A stretch of DNA of 64,000 nucleotides from Hydrangea macrophylla (Eukaryota; Streptophyta; Magnoliopsida; Cornales; Hydrangeaceae): positions 30,004,001 to 30,068,000 of the forward strand of contig CM066988.1 in the NCBI GenBank assembly GCA_033977485.1, written 5' to 3'. The notes beneath the pieces are model-generated. The model was not told where the DNA came from. It saw only the letters and a program-made list of their open reading frames with translations, and did no database searches. Positions 10,585 to 21,119 of this stretch are shown one piece after another. Position 1 is the stretch's first letter. Every line of letters begins with the position of its first letter. The translations under genes were made by a program, and so were the position numbers.

Positions 10585-10735
10585 ACATACCAGATGAGCG
10601 GCGGCGGACAGCGGCGAGATGAGATAAGGCAAGGCATCGGCGACAGCGGTGAGGTGAGGCGAGGCGTCGGCAGACGGCGGCGAGGGTTCGGCCGAATCCC
10701 TTTCTTCCTTCCTTTATCTCTTTCTTCTTTTTGAG
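10585..10735 (-). promoter_or_regulatory. possible captured 5' UTR or promoter edge
   Basis: A block rich in CGGCGG/GGCGAGG stands out sharply from its AT-rich surroundings, with CT-rich sequence next to it. On the minus strand it would precede every captured exon. It looks like the GC-rich leader of a plant gene and could be where transcription of the captured exons begins. No TATA box or start could be fixed with confidence. Confidence 0.3.
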
Positions 10736-10856
10736 ATTGTTAATGAAAATAAGATACCGAAGGGGGTAGAAGAGAATAGAGTTAATAAATCTATGAAATG
10801 TTTAGGGGGAAATGTTAGGGGGGAAATTTTTGGGCAATATGTTTGTGGGTAGTGTT

Positions 10857-10957
10857 TATTTACAAAATTGCCATCGCATTTTTAATTTTTGAGTTTTTAT
10901 TTATAAAATTGCAATCGCATCTTTAATTTTTGAGTTTTTATTTACAAAATTGCCACA
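10857..10957. repeat. two-copy tandem repeat
   Basis: The stretch ...TTTTTAATTTTTGAGTTTTTATTTAyAAAATTGC... occurs twice in direct orientation with a period of about 46 bp, next to the right subterminal array. Confidence 0.6.
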
Positions 10958-10965
10958 TTATTGTC

Positions 10966-11064
10966 ATTACTAACGGATATATACATTTTCTAACGGATAT
11001 ATCCGTTAGTAATTACTAACGGATATATCTGTTAGAAATCATAAAAGTTGTCCGTTAGAAATCT
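10966..11064. repeat. right subterminal repeat array
   Basis: Four full or partial copies of the CTAACGGATATATCCGTTAG palindrome, mirroring the array inside the left end. Confidence 0.8.
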
Positions 11065-11081
11065 GGCCATATGGTGTAGTG
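11065..11081 (-). repeat. CACTA right terminal inverted repeat
   Basis: GGCCATATGGTGTAGTG, the exact inverse complement of the left end, followed by AAA. Confidence 0.9.
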
Positions 11082-11141
11082 AAATCCGTAAAAAATTTAT
11101 ATGTATGAAATCATAAATCTATAAACAATCTATATTAAACA

Positions 11142-12607
11142 TGTTGGTTTAAAATTTCAAAAAACTTAAATTTGCAGCGGAAGAAAAAATTCAAAATTTT
11201 AGTATGCAAGAACTATTTCTTATTGAATCTATAGATGCATAGAAGAGAGAACGTACCCTTATGATATTGAATCCAATTCAAAATTTTGATTTTTCTCTTT
11301 AAGGTCCAGCGATGTCCAGCAGCTTCCTATATATAGCAATTCTTCACTCTTATGTCTCTTTGAATGCTTCCCAGAAGGCTAGAGCTTGTGGGAACCCCTT
11401 ATGGAGAGCTGAAGAAGATTTAGAGCACTTAGAAATAGGTCTGGATTTTCTGGGAGCTAAAAACGACTTTCAATTTGTTCTGTCTCGCAAGTCCTTCAAT
11501 TTATAAGTTTTCCAACCGACCCAGGTTTCAATCGATTGGACCCTGTCCAATCATTTGAACCCCATCTAATTGATTGGATCTTATTCAATCGATTGGATCC
11601 CATCCAACTCATTGGTTTACCTCTTTTTGCCTTTCCAAGTATTCTTATGGAGCTAAGAATGGGACCTCTTAGGTTCTTACTTATCGGCTTAGATCAATTA
11701 TTAATTCTTCGGTGATCAAACTCTTTAATCAGAGAATTAACTAACTGATCAATTAACGTTAGTACCACTAAATAATGATAACTGTACTCTGATGCATAAG
11801 AATATATCCGAAGTAGTAACTAGACTTGTAACATGATATTCTAATGTCCTTCTACCTTTACCATTCGTATTCACATTCAGATAATCAGATAACCAAAACT
11901 GTCAACCTGATTTGTGAATACATCTTTCATTGTTTCGTTCACCTCTCAAGATTACCAAACATGTCGATAACTACTTATCAACAAGACTGTAGTTCTCAGA
12001 AATCAACTTGGTGACATTCTCAAGAGAATGCTTACTCTATTTCAGAGGGTATATCTATCTTGATAATGTATGTTCACAACATCATACAATACGATTACCC
12101 AAGATACTCAGGTGTTGATCTTGAAGACCTCATTGATTGGTAAAGTAATTATACACATGACTTGTGTTCATAATCGTCTCAATATTAAGAACACGTATCG
12201 AATATAAGTTATGAGTTCCTATTAACTATTGACAGTGATTAATGTTAATAGGAAACCTCATGGTCCGTCAATGCACTTTAACCATCATCATATTAACTAA
12301 GAGTCATGCACTCTAGTGAATGAGATACATCACTCCATCCTATGATAGTTAATCATGCTACAGTGTTACCCTGATGAGATATCCAATTTCATCATCCACT
12401 ATGACAATTCTAAACATCGAGGAATAGTAATTTGTATATCCCTTGTGTGTATCTCATACATACAAACAATATACTTGCAACAATATTTAAGAAAAACAAT
12501 TCATTAAACATTCTCATGAAACATAAATAATAAAATGTATTTCAATAAATAAAAAATTCATAATGTCTCATGCATAAAGTAATTAGTTTGAGGGAACAAT
12601 CCCAGCA
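11142..12607 (-). repeat. copia I 3' LTR
   Basis: On the plus strand it runs from TGTTGGTTTAAAATT to AATCCCAGCA, so the minus-strand LTR begins TGCTGGG and ends CCAACA. It stands next to a purine tract (complement of AACTCCCACTTGC) and to copia RNase H sequence read on the minus strand, which makes it the 3' LTR of a minus-strand element. It shares scattered blocks with the copia II LTRs (for example AACTGATCAxTTAACGTT) but is clearly diverged. The five bases outside are AAACA. The 5' LTR of this element is not in the window. Confidence 0.8.
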
Positions 12608-13733
12608 AACTCCCACTTGCACTCATAACCAATTAGAATCACATCTAAGACTTAAACTATCCAGATGACGATCAAAGACTTTCTGAGGCAAGGCCTTCGT
12701 GAACGGATCTGCAAGATTGTCAGCGTTGGCAATCTTGCTGACCGTCTCCACATTGAACTGTATGTATCTCTAATGAGATGATATTTCCTCTCAATGTGCT
12801 TTTCCTTTCCGTAGTTCCTTGGCTCTTTGGACTAAGGCACTGTCCCACTCTTATCATAGTAAAGTGTAATAGGTGACAATGACGCTTGTACAACTCCGAG
12901 TTCCATAAAAAACTTCTTGAGCCAAACAACTTCTTTTACCGCTTCGCAAGCCGATACATACTTAGCTTTCGTAGTTGAGTCTGCAATGTATTTCTACTTA
13001 ATGCTCCTCTAACAGCAGCACCTCCTAACGTAAAGAGATGTTCGGATGTCAACTTCCTCTAATCCTTATCCGACATAAAGTCAGAATCTGTGTAACCAAT
13101 TGGAACTAACTCATCCCCGCCATACATAAACATGTAATCTTTAGTTCTTGGCAAGCACTTAAGAATATGCTTAGTGGTTGTCCAGTAATCTGGACCAGGA
13201 TTTGACTGATATCTTCTTACCATTCCAATGGTAACACAAATATCTGGCCTAGTGCATAACATTGTATACATGAGACTATCCACTACCGAAGCATATAGGG
13301 CACTCTTGCCATACGATCCCTCTCCTCTTGTGTCTTAGGACATTGATGCTGGGAGAAGTGTAGACCATGCTTGGAAGGTAATAAACCTTTCTTTGAGTTG
13401 TCCATGGAAAACCTAGTCTACACTTTATCGATATAAGAAGCTTGAGATAATCCCATTATTCGTTGCTTATGATTCAAAAGAGCTTTCTCCCAAGAATATA
13501 GCCCGCCTCTCTAAGATTCTTCATATCAAAAGTACTGGCTAACAAAACCTGGACTATTGATAATATTCCTACATCAGTCCCAATGAGTAGTATATCATCA
13601 ACCTACAGTACGAGAAAAGCTACTGCATTCTCTTCACACTTCTTCTATACACAAGGTTCTTCTAGATTCTGGGTGAAACCAAACGACTTGACCGCTTGGT
13701 CAAAATGATTGTTCCAACTCCTGGTCGCATACT
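12608..13733 (-). pseudogene. copia I pol, RNase H and end of RT (broken)
   Basis: Minus-strand frames give MYTMLCTRPDICVTIGMVRR, a WTTTKHILKCLPRTKDYM run and VPIGYTDSDFMSDKD, the region between reverse transcriptase and RNase H of Ty1/copia polyproteins. RSWNNHFDQAVKSFGF from the end of RT lies close to 13733. The reading is split by stops and frame changes. The sequence breaks off inside RT at 13733, where a Tat-type LTR was inserted, and resumes at 35862. A purine tract lies at its low-coordinate end beside the LTR. Confidence 0.8.
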
Positions 13734-16101
13734 GTGGACATGCAGGATCGGTTTTTCCCTTTTTGCTTGACTGAAATTGTTTTGAAGAAAAGAAGAAAGA
13801 AAGGTCTGTTGAAAACAGATACAGAGTAGCCACTTGGTCTTTAAGGAACCAAGGAACCTAATTTTGACTCACCCAAACGGATAAAGGGCACCGACCCTTC
13901 ATAACCAAAGAACTTGGTTCGGGATTTTGATACGAGAGAGGAAGGAGCCTTTGTCACGAATAAAACACCCTCAACTCGCCCCTTCTTTCGATGAGCCTCA
14001 ATTATCATCAAAATAATCATCTTATACTATGTTTGGTTCGACAAACAATGCTATGATAGTATATTACATCTCATAAGAATATTGAAATGGAAGATCAAAA
14101 GATAAGATATCATTCATAAGATCTAGCCAAATATCACACAATGTAAAGGTGAAAGATCACACAAACAAACCTAGGAAAAATCGTTTAATCATATACCAAG
14201 TAATCATGTTCTCCTAATCTAAGGGGGGACATGTATTGTTCATGAAACAAATAATCAAAAAAATCAAAGTATGCTTAGCAAGCTAGAATGACGCATGTTA
14301 ATGTTTGAGAAGAGAAGACCTCCCAATCCCCGGGATGGATGAGAAAGGAAGATTAGACCGAGGGGGAGCATGAACGTATGATCAAGTTCATTCCTTATAA
14401 TTTTCTTAGATTAGGAGTCACAAAAATCCCAAATCTTGCATGGATGTAATATATGATCCTAGAATGTACAAAGGTTGTAGTGTGTTTGTGTTCATGGATT
14501 TCTAGAATGACTCAGAAGTCTAAAGATATGCATGAATGAATAGAGGATGTAAATATAGGATGTGTACAAATGTAGTATGAACCACTTCCTAAGAGATGAG
14601 TTAATTTGGAATGCATGTAAACATCTAATCAAAGAATGAAAGTTGAAACATGCTTGTTGTGAATAGTGGACAAAACAGTGAGCTGATTTTGTAAAAATGG
14701 AAAAGAGAGGTTAGAAATGTTTTTCAGTCATGACTTTTTATAGAGATCTTCCTTATTGTGTGTATTACACAAATCAAAAATCCAAACTACAATAACTATT
14801 ACAGATTGAGACAAATCATATGAATAATAGAGGTTACTCAGAAACAGAGTCCGTACTGTCAACTGAAATATAGAAAAATCATAGAAATTGAAAACAAAAC
14901 ATTTGGAAGCCCATATTATACAGAATGTTCCCCAAGATACTGAAGTTCAAGGGAAAAATGAGTTGGGACCACCCCTTTAGTAAAAGTTTTCTGAAAAACA
15001 AGTTGGAAGTCAACCAAAGCTGCTGTGACAGAAAAACAGAATGTTTAGAAGGAATGTTTGGGTCAAAATATGAAACTTCCAAATGTTTTCAAGTCAAACC
15101 AAAAATCATGGGTGTTCTCTAATGAGTTAGGAAGACTTCCCAAGTGGTCTCATAGACATCTTTTAAATATTGAACTCAGTATGTTATTTTAAAGTTGGAT
15201 GACTCACTGGGTGAAGTTTTTTAAGAAAACAAAGATTATTTTCTTGGAATCCAAATGTTGAGGTTTTAGAGGGGTTTTGAAATTGAGGTTCTGAAAACAC
15301 ATTTCCAACACTAAAAGGAGATTATAACCACTTGGAATATCAACATCACTTCAAGAGCTTCCAAGATTGTTGAAGAGCATTGTTTTCATTTTGGAAATAA
15401 CTTCAAGAATACATAGGAATGTATAGAAGTTAAAATCATCATCTATCAAACATGTTTTTGAGGTCATAAGCTACTATCCATAAGGATTCATTCACCTCAA
15501 ATAGCATGTCATCATCTAGATAATGATGAACTAGTAAGTAATCAAAAGAAAAAAAAGAAATGAGGTAAAGAGAGATGAACATATATATGAAAAAGTAAGT
15601 AAATGACAATCAAGAGTTGATAATCATTGAGATATTGGACTTGTATCTTGGTGTTTCACTCATATATAGTGACTTTGGACATGGAAGTAGCTTCCTATTT
15701 CATAAATGCTCACAAAAATGATGGTTGGGTGTATTGAATGTGAAATAAAGAAAAGTAATGAAGTAAAAACAAGGTTTATAACTCACTTTCTTGTTGAAAA
15801 TCAAATAAGGAAGCTTCTTTTCTCTCTATTCTAACCTTATCTCTATAACTTTCTCTCTAAAACTTTTATAAACTTGCATTTGACACCCCCAAAATGACAA
15901 GTCAAGGAGGTCTTATATAGGCCAATTTAGGGGGAGTTTGTGATTTCAAAAGTGCTCCCATTGTCCCAAACATCTGTGAACATAAAACTATGTCGTTTTG
16001 GTTTTCAATTATTCAATTTGGACCCTAAAAAATAATTACAAAAATGGAGCAGTCTGGGAAGAGTGTCACGGCATCATTGGGCCTGTGTTGCGGCAGCATT
16101 G
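13734..16101 (-). mobile_element. Tat-type solo LTR, first part
   Basis: Together with 34988-35861 this forms a solo LTR of about 3.24 kb on the minus strand. It begins TGTAGACACCCC at 35861 and ends CATGTCCACA at 13734. Its terminal 250 bases resemble the U5 end of gypsy A, sharing a ...CCTTCCTCTCTCGTA...GAAGGG...GGGTGAGTCAAA...order. No internal region or second LTR is present, so it is what remains after LTR-LTR recombination. It interrupts the copia I RT. The flanking pentamers CATAC and CCTGC match only partly, so the duplication has decayed. Short frames inside it (around 14900-15120) are not genes. Confidence 0.72.
16097..16101 (+). repeat. target-site duplication CATTG (left)
   Basis: CATTG directly precedes the gypsy A 5' LTR and recurs after the 3' LTR at 34983-34987. 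Confidence 0.9.
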
Positions 16102-19100
16102 TGTAGACACCCAATTTTGACCACACTGATAGGATTTAGGGTGGACAACGTCTTGGAGGATTCGATGATGAAAAGTACCCCGTGGAAGGTACTGGATTCC
16201 ACACAATCAGAAGATCGGACTTCGGAAAGTGACTTCAAGCTCAGAAAAGCCCTTTTCCATGGATAAATCCCGGTTTTGTCAAAATCATCTCTCAGAATTC
16301 ATATTCTCTCAGGGTTATATGAACATTAAGTGTTCTAAACGCAGTATTCTAGGTATCCAGAGATTCAATTTTAAAGAAAAGTTCGAAATCGACGCACATT
16401 TGAAAGCAATTTTGGAAAAGACGTCATTTGATTTCAAAAAGACGACGAAAGTTCCGGAGGACTTCCGGACTTCAATTGGACTTCAATTCTCATTATAAAA
16501 CCTCTGGAAATATTTTTATATTGAAATTCAACCTGACAGCTTTCCAACGGTACGTAAACGGACGATTTCGGACACCAAAAAGCATTTTTACAAAAATCTG
16601 GAAAAGCAGTGCGCGTGATTTTTGAAACAGGGTTTGTGGGTGACCAGAGGAGCAAGAATAGTAAGTGGCGGTTTTGGGTATGGGGATGGCGGGTCCCACC
16701 ATAACCGCCACTTCCATTTGTGTCCTCCACGGAGCTTTTTGAGTTCCAGACCCTTCTAGAAGCTTCCCACTGCGAGGAAATTGCCTGGAAATTGCGTTTA
16801 AGCTCCGAAATGGCCATTTTAACCCTCTTTTAAGCTCTAAAAATCCTGCTTTAACCCTGAAACTTAAGAGCTAAGTCTTCAAAATTCTATATAAGATCTC
16901 ATACATCTCATATGAGATCACATCTTAACACACTAGACACTTGGAAGAGATACACTTGAATATACTTGGAGATACAAACACACATAGAAGCACATACAAG
17001 AGAGAGAAGTATACTTTGAATATACTTTCAATTTAGGTGAATTCTAGAGAGAGAAAATTATGAATTGAATTTAGATTAACTTAGGCTAATTAGACCACAA
17101 TTTGAACATCAATTGCCTCCCTCAACTTCCATGGATGAGTGCTTGAAGAACACTTGAATAACACTTGAAGAAGAAGATCTTCAAATCAATTTTGGTCTTG
17201 TAATTGAGAATCCTCCAAGAGGTAAACACTATAGTTCATCTCTAATTCCTACTTTGTATATATAGATCTATAAGATTTGGATCTAACTTAGTTCTATTTC
17301 TACTTATTAGAACACTCATCTTCTTCCTCTCATGTTCTTCACACACTCACATAGTTAGATCCAAATCTCTTTGATTTTTATTGATAATTTACAATTAGAG
17401 ATTGTTTTTCACTTTGATTTTCAATTTTGGTTTCATTCTTCAATTTTAGTTTAGATTCATGCATACATGATTATATATATATACATATATCTATTTTGAA
17501 TTCCATGATGGTTTGGAAATATGATCTATGAGAAGGATGATTTCTATGTTCATACCTATCTCTTGATTATTCCTATTACCTAGAATTCCTATTGAATTTC
17601 ATCTCCAATATGATATTTATAAGTCCCTTTGATCCTTGATCTAAAAGTTCTTCATAGAACTTGAGGGCTAAATTGATTGGGAATCATGATAATTAAGTTG
17701 ATCTATGAGTTTGATCTCTCTAATAAGCTTCAACTATCACTAAAATGTTTTCCTCACACTTTAAAATGAACTAGATAAAAATTCAGCAAAGCAGATTGGT
17801 TTTGTCCATTAGATTTGGTCCATCAAAACCCATAGTTTGATGGATTTCAAATTTTCTGGGTAAACTTTGATGAATTAGCTTTCATCCGGTCCGTTTTGAG
17901 AGCTTTTAGGATTCATATACTATTTTTAGAAATTGTTGAGAAATCGGTTGACAGATTTGAACATCGTCTCTTTGTGCTTGAATTTCAGGAAATCTATAAT
18001 AGTTATCGACGTTCCGCTTTTTGGGGATGATTCCTAACTCATATATCTATATGCCGATGTAAAATCGTGAGCATACGATCGAGTTAGGATCGTTTTCTAA
18101 GCGTTTAAAGTTGATACAACTATTCTGGAATTTTCTAAGTTTAATTACAAATATGATTATGTATACAAAATGGTCATACCTTGATCACTCAACAACAATT
18201 GATGAATAAAACTTGGTTTAGAAATCACCTAGGATAAATGGATGAGAGATCAAAAGCTTAAATCAACTTGGTTAACATGATTCATGAACTTCTATTATAC
18301 TTCTATTATGTTTTGCATTCATTTGTCAAATGATACCAAATTTCCAGAATAACAGAGTCTGTTTAAAACACTTTTTCAGAAACCTTGTGATTACAGAATG
18401 TCCATGGGTTTATTTTTATCATATACTACAATGAAATAGCTTTCTTTTGACACCAAATAGAGCTTCATATGATTTTTGTAGATTTAATTATGATTTTTAC
18501 AAGAACAGTGGACAGTCCTGATCCACTGTTCCCAAAACATTTATTTCTCAAACAATAAAATTGATATTGAGGTCCCACTTTTTGGAGAAGTTCCCTAAGA
18601 CATGTATCTAACTTTCTGTAAAAGGGTTTTTATCCAGCTCATGTTTAAGACCACTTTTGATAGGATTCATTAGAGGTTGCTGAATCTGGAAATTTGATTG
18701 ATGACATGTTTTCTTTGTTTATCATGCATATCATTTGTTTGCTTGTATTTTTTGCAATGCTTGGGTATTCTTTGGTGTATTAGTGCAGAGAATTAAGTGC
18801 CTCGGACCCGGACTTCGATTTGTGGTTTGCCTCGTCTACATGTGGCTTAGTGCCCATGTATCATGTACTATCTCTATCCTTTCTCTTAGAATTTTTCTAG
18901 GTTTACAACTTTGATTTCAACGACACATTTCCTTTAGGATAAGTCTCCGTTTATATGATTATTTGTTAGAGACATCTTATCTAGGATTGTTGCATGATTG
19001 CATTGCACGTTTACATTCTTTTTGCTTTCGCGACTCCGCTTGAGTCAACCAATGTAAGTCTTCTCGTTCCCTTTGCATATCATGACATGTTTACTTTATT

Positions 19101-19592
19101 TGCATCGGTCCCGGGCGGGACTAGCCACTGTGAGTATACTTCTCCCTTGTGTTGCATGAGCATCCGCTTTCTACTTGATTTAGTCTCTTGAAATGATTTT
19201 TATTAGATGTTTCTTTTTGCCATGTATATACCTATCTAGTATGTTTGAGGAAACAACATCTATTATGAATTAATAACAAGGATATTTGAATCAAGGCCTA
19301 CCATTCGGTAGGGCGAGGAGGGGGTGCTTTAGTCCTGCTTGGGCTCCTTCCCCTCTCGTACCAAGACCCCCGAACCTTGTTTCTGGTAATGAAGGGCGAG
19401 TAACCTTATTCAATTTTGGGCGAGTCAAACTTGGGTTTCCTAATTCCCGATAAAAATTAGGTGGCGACTCTTTGTCTCTAGGATCGCGTGAGGAAGTCCT
19501 AGTTTTCCCTGAAGTGTGCTCCTTGGGATCCGTCCCGGGACACTATCGAGGGAGAGCGTCAGGACCTCCTCCTCCATTCGCGACGGTCCACA
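16102..19592 (+). repeat. gypsy A 5' LTR
   Basis: It starts TGTAGACACCCAATTTTG and ends GACGGTCCACA, 3491 bp, co-linear without gaps with 31492-34982. A region near 16860-16990 (TATATAAGATCTCATAC, then ACACACTAGACAC) could contain the promoter, but this is not certain. The short reading frames inside (16063-16817, 18994-19191) recur identically in the 3' LTR and carry no known domain. Confidence 0.95.
19462..19470 (+). promoter_or_regulatory. PBS-like TGGCGACTC within U5
   Basis: TGGCGACTC, the first nine bases of the primer-binding site, also occurs 134 bases upstream, inside the LTR. The same nonamer is in U5 of gypsy B (50715-50723 and 61960-61968). The solo LTR has it with one change (13824-13832, minus). 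Function unknown. Confidence 0.45.
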
Positions 19593-19595
19593 ATC

Positions 19596-19613
19596 TGGCG
19601 ACTCCACTGGGGA
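19596..19613 (+). promoter_or_regulatory. gypsy A primer-binding site
   Basis: TGGCGACTCCACTGGGGA starts three bases after the LTR. Its first ten bases are complementary to the CCA-tailed 3' end of a tRNA ending GGAGTCGCCA. From memory this fits plant tRNA-Arg(ACG), and a tRNA-Arg primer is known for Tat elements. The remaining bases fit less well. Confidence 0.75.
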
Positions 19614-19830
19614 TTTGAACATGAAACCGATGGTTTCTTGTTCTTCGAGGGTTTGACTTGAACCAATGAATATCCTTGTTATTAATTCAATAATCATGTT
19701 GTTTCTGCCTGCATTTGCACTTGCATTGTTCTTTCACCGCGACTGCTTGAGATCATTGCCTTGAAGATAGAGGGCCCTCTTTCCTCTATTTGTCAAGAGT
19801 TTTGGTAGCATGTAGTCACCGTTAGCCTTG

Positions 19831-19844
19831 TACCGCGTGCGGTA
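19831..19844 (+). promoter_or_regulatory. small leader hairpin
   Basis: TACCGCGTGCGGTA forms a 6-bp stem with a 2-nt loop. The gypsy B leader has ACCATGTGGT at the matching place (51047-51056), a shorter stem with different paired bases in the same context. That suggests the pairing is conserved rather than the sequence. Confidence 0.45.
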
Positions 19845-19935
19845 TATAGAGCCTATGTGTGAACGGCACGCCCTCGGGGAGGCGGTCAACCACACCGCTG
19901 AGCTTGCTAATGGACCCTTTATGAGACTAAAACCC

Positions 19936-19970
19936 GGCCTTTGCATATAGTTTCTATAGAACCCTTCAAT
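19936..19970 (+). promoter_or_regulatory. conserved leader block with palindrome TTCTATAGAA
   Basis: GGCCTTTGCAT, then TAGTTTCTATAGAACC and TTCAAT, is nearly unchanged in gypsy B (51111-51147) although most of the two leaders has diverged. At its centre TTCTATAGAA (19952-19961) is a 10-bp palindrome. A loop with a palindrome in a retroelement leader is a candidate dimerisation signal. Confidence 0.45.
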
Positions 19971-21119
19971 TAGGATCTTGATTATCATCTTTGATTAGGA
20001 CAATGTGATGAATTATTTGCGCTTGCCCGTAAGGGATTATGTGGATGATGAGGACGTGTATGCGAAGGCATCATCAAACCTTGTATGGTGGATTCCTCTA
20101 GGATAGTATGGTCTTTATCCGAACATCCAATCATTATTTGAGGACAATTTTGAAAATTTTTGAAATTATAAGCACTTCTTTGAAAAACCCCAAGTCTTTT
20201 GAAAATTCCAAGAATATCCCTTTTGAAAATTTGCTTTGAGATTCACTTTCACAAAATCTTTCCAAAATTCTCCTTAGATTTTAGAGAATTTCAAAATTCC
20301 TATTTCCAGAAATCATGATCACACTTTGATGATTCAATTTCAAATTCTCCTAGATTTTAGAGAATTTCAAAAAAAAAAAAATTTACTTTGGTCTTCAAGA
20401 AATCATGATGATTCAATTTCAAAATCTTCCTCTCAGATCTTAGAATTTCAAAATTCCCACCTCAATTTTTAAGAATCATGATTTCACACCTCAAGAATTG
20501 ATGGTTCAATTTGATTTTGAAAAATTACAAATCTCCCCATCTCTTTCAAAGATTTTCATGAAAAATTTCAATTTTCAAACCTGAACCATCAAGAATTTCA
20601 AAACTCAAAATCCTTGGATAATGATTGGATTAGTAGGGTGATTAGCATACTCAAGGAATCCTATGTGCTTATGTTCTGATGTGCTAGGTCTAAGCTAGAT
20701 TAAGGTGCATTACATTTAGATTAGATTGCATTTCATCTGCATTGCATGCACTACACGAGCATTGCATATACGACTCACGAGTGCGACGCCTCTAATATAC
20801 TTTTAAAAAAGAAAAGTTTTGTTTTCCTCAGAATTTTGAAAGCTTGAAAAGATTTCTTTGATTTTAAGAAAAATGTTTTTGAAAAAGGAAATGATTTTCC
20901 ATTTATGATTTCCATCTTTGTAAATCCACCTTCTTATATCATTCTTTGAAAAATTCTTTTGCAATAAAGATACCTGATTATTTGAAAATCCCTAAATAAA
21001 CCAGATAAGAAAAGATAGGACCGAAAAGTTGTACTCCTTTCTGGGTCAGAGCTCCGAACAGCCGTTTGATCAGATCAGGGTTAGAAGAAGGAACAGCCGA
21101 GTCGACTAGGGTTGAAGAT

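Larger units (their letters stand above)
10195..10965. other. CACTA right interior
   Basis: It holds a TTTC run and a poly-A run (about 10307-10378), a GC-rich block (10585-10735), and an AT-rich stretch leading to the right subterminal repeats. No named exon is seen. Confidence 0.4.
1728..11081. mobile_element. non-autonomous CACTA transposon carrying host gene pieces
   Basis: The element starts CACTACACCATATGGCC and ends with the exact inverse complement, GGCCATATGGTGTAGTG. The three bases on each side are AAA (1725-1727 and 11082-11084), matching the 3-bp target duplication of CACTA/EnSpm elements. Arrays of a CTAACGGATATATCCGTTAG palindrome lie just inside both ends, where this superfamily carries transposase-binding subterminal repeats. 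No transposase-like (TNPD/TNPA) protein can be seen in its 9354 bp. The interior holds minus-strand exon sets from TIM44 (2735-2797, 5468-5539), urease (3495-5215), TIMELESS (7032-8770) and one unnamed gene (9386-10194). The structure suggests a Pack-CACTA type element mobilised in trans. The AAA duplication is weak evidence on its own because it is low complexity; the terminal and subterminal repeats carry the call. Confidence 0.88.
19614..21119 (+). other. gypsy A leader, non-coding
   Basis: About 1.5 kb between the primer site and the gag start, without a long frame. The first 400 bases share ordered blocks with the gypsy B leader, including a small hairpin and a palindrome listed separately. 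The part from 20140 to 20640 repeats AAATTTCAAAATTC-like words. Packaging and dimerisation signals are expected in this zone. Confidence 0.6.

Noticed and set aside
16063..16817. Small proteins in the gypsy A LTR (also at 31384-32207)
   Set aside because: They occur identically in both LTRs because the LTRs are identical; no domain, no conserved start context.
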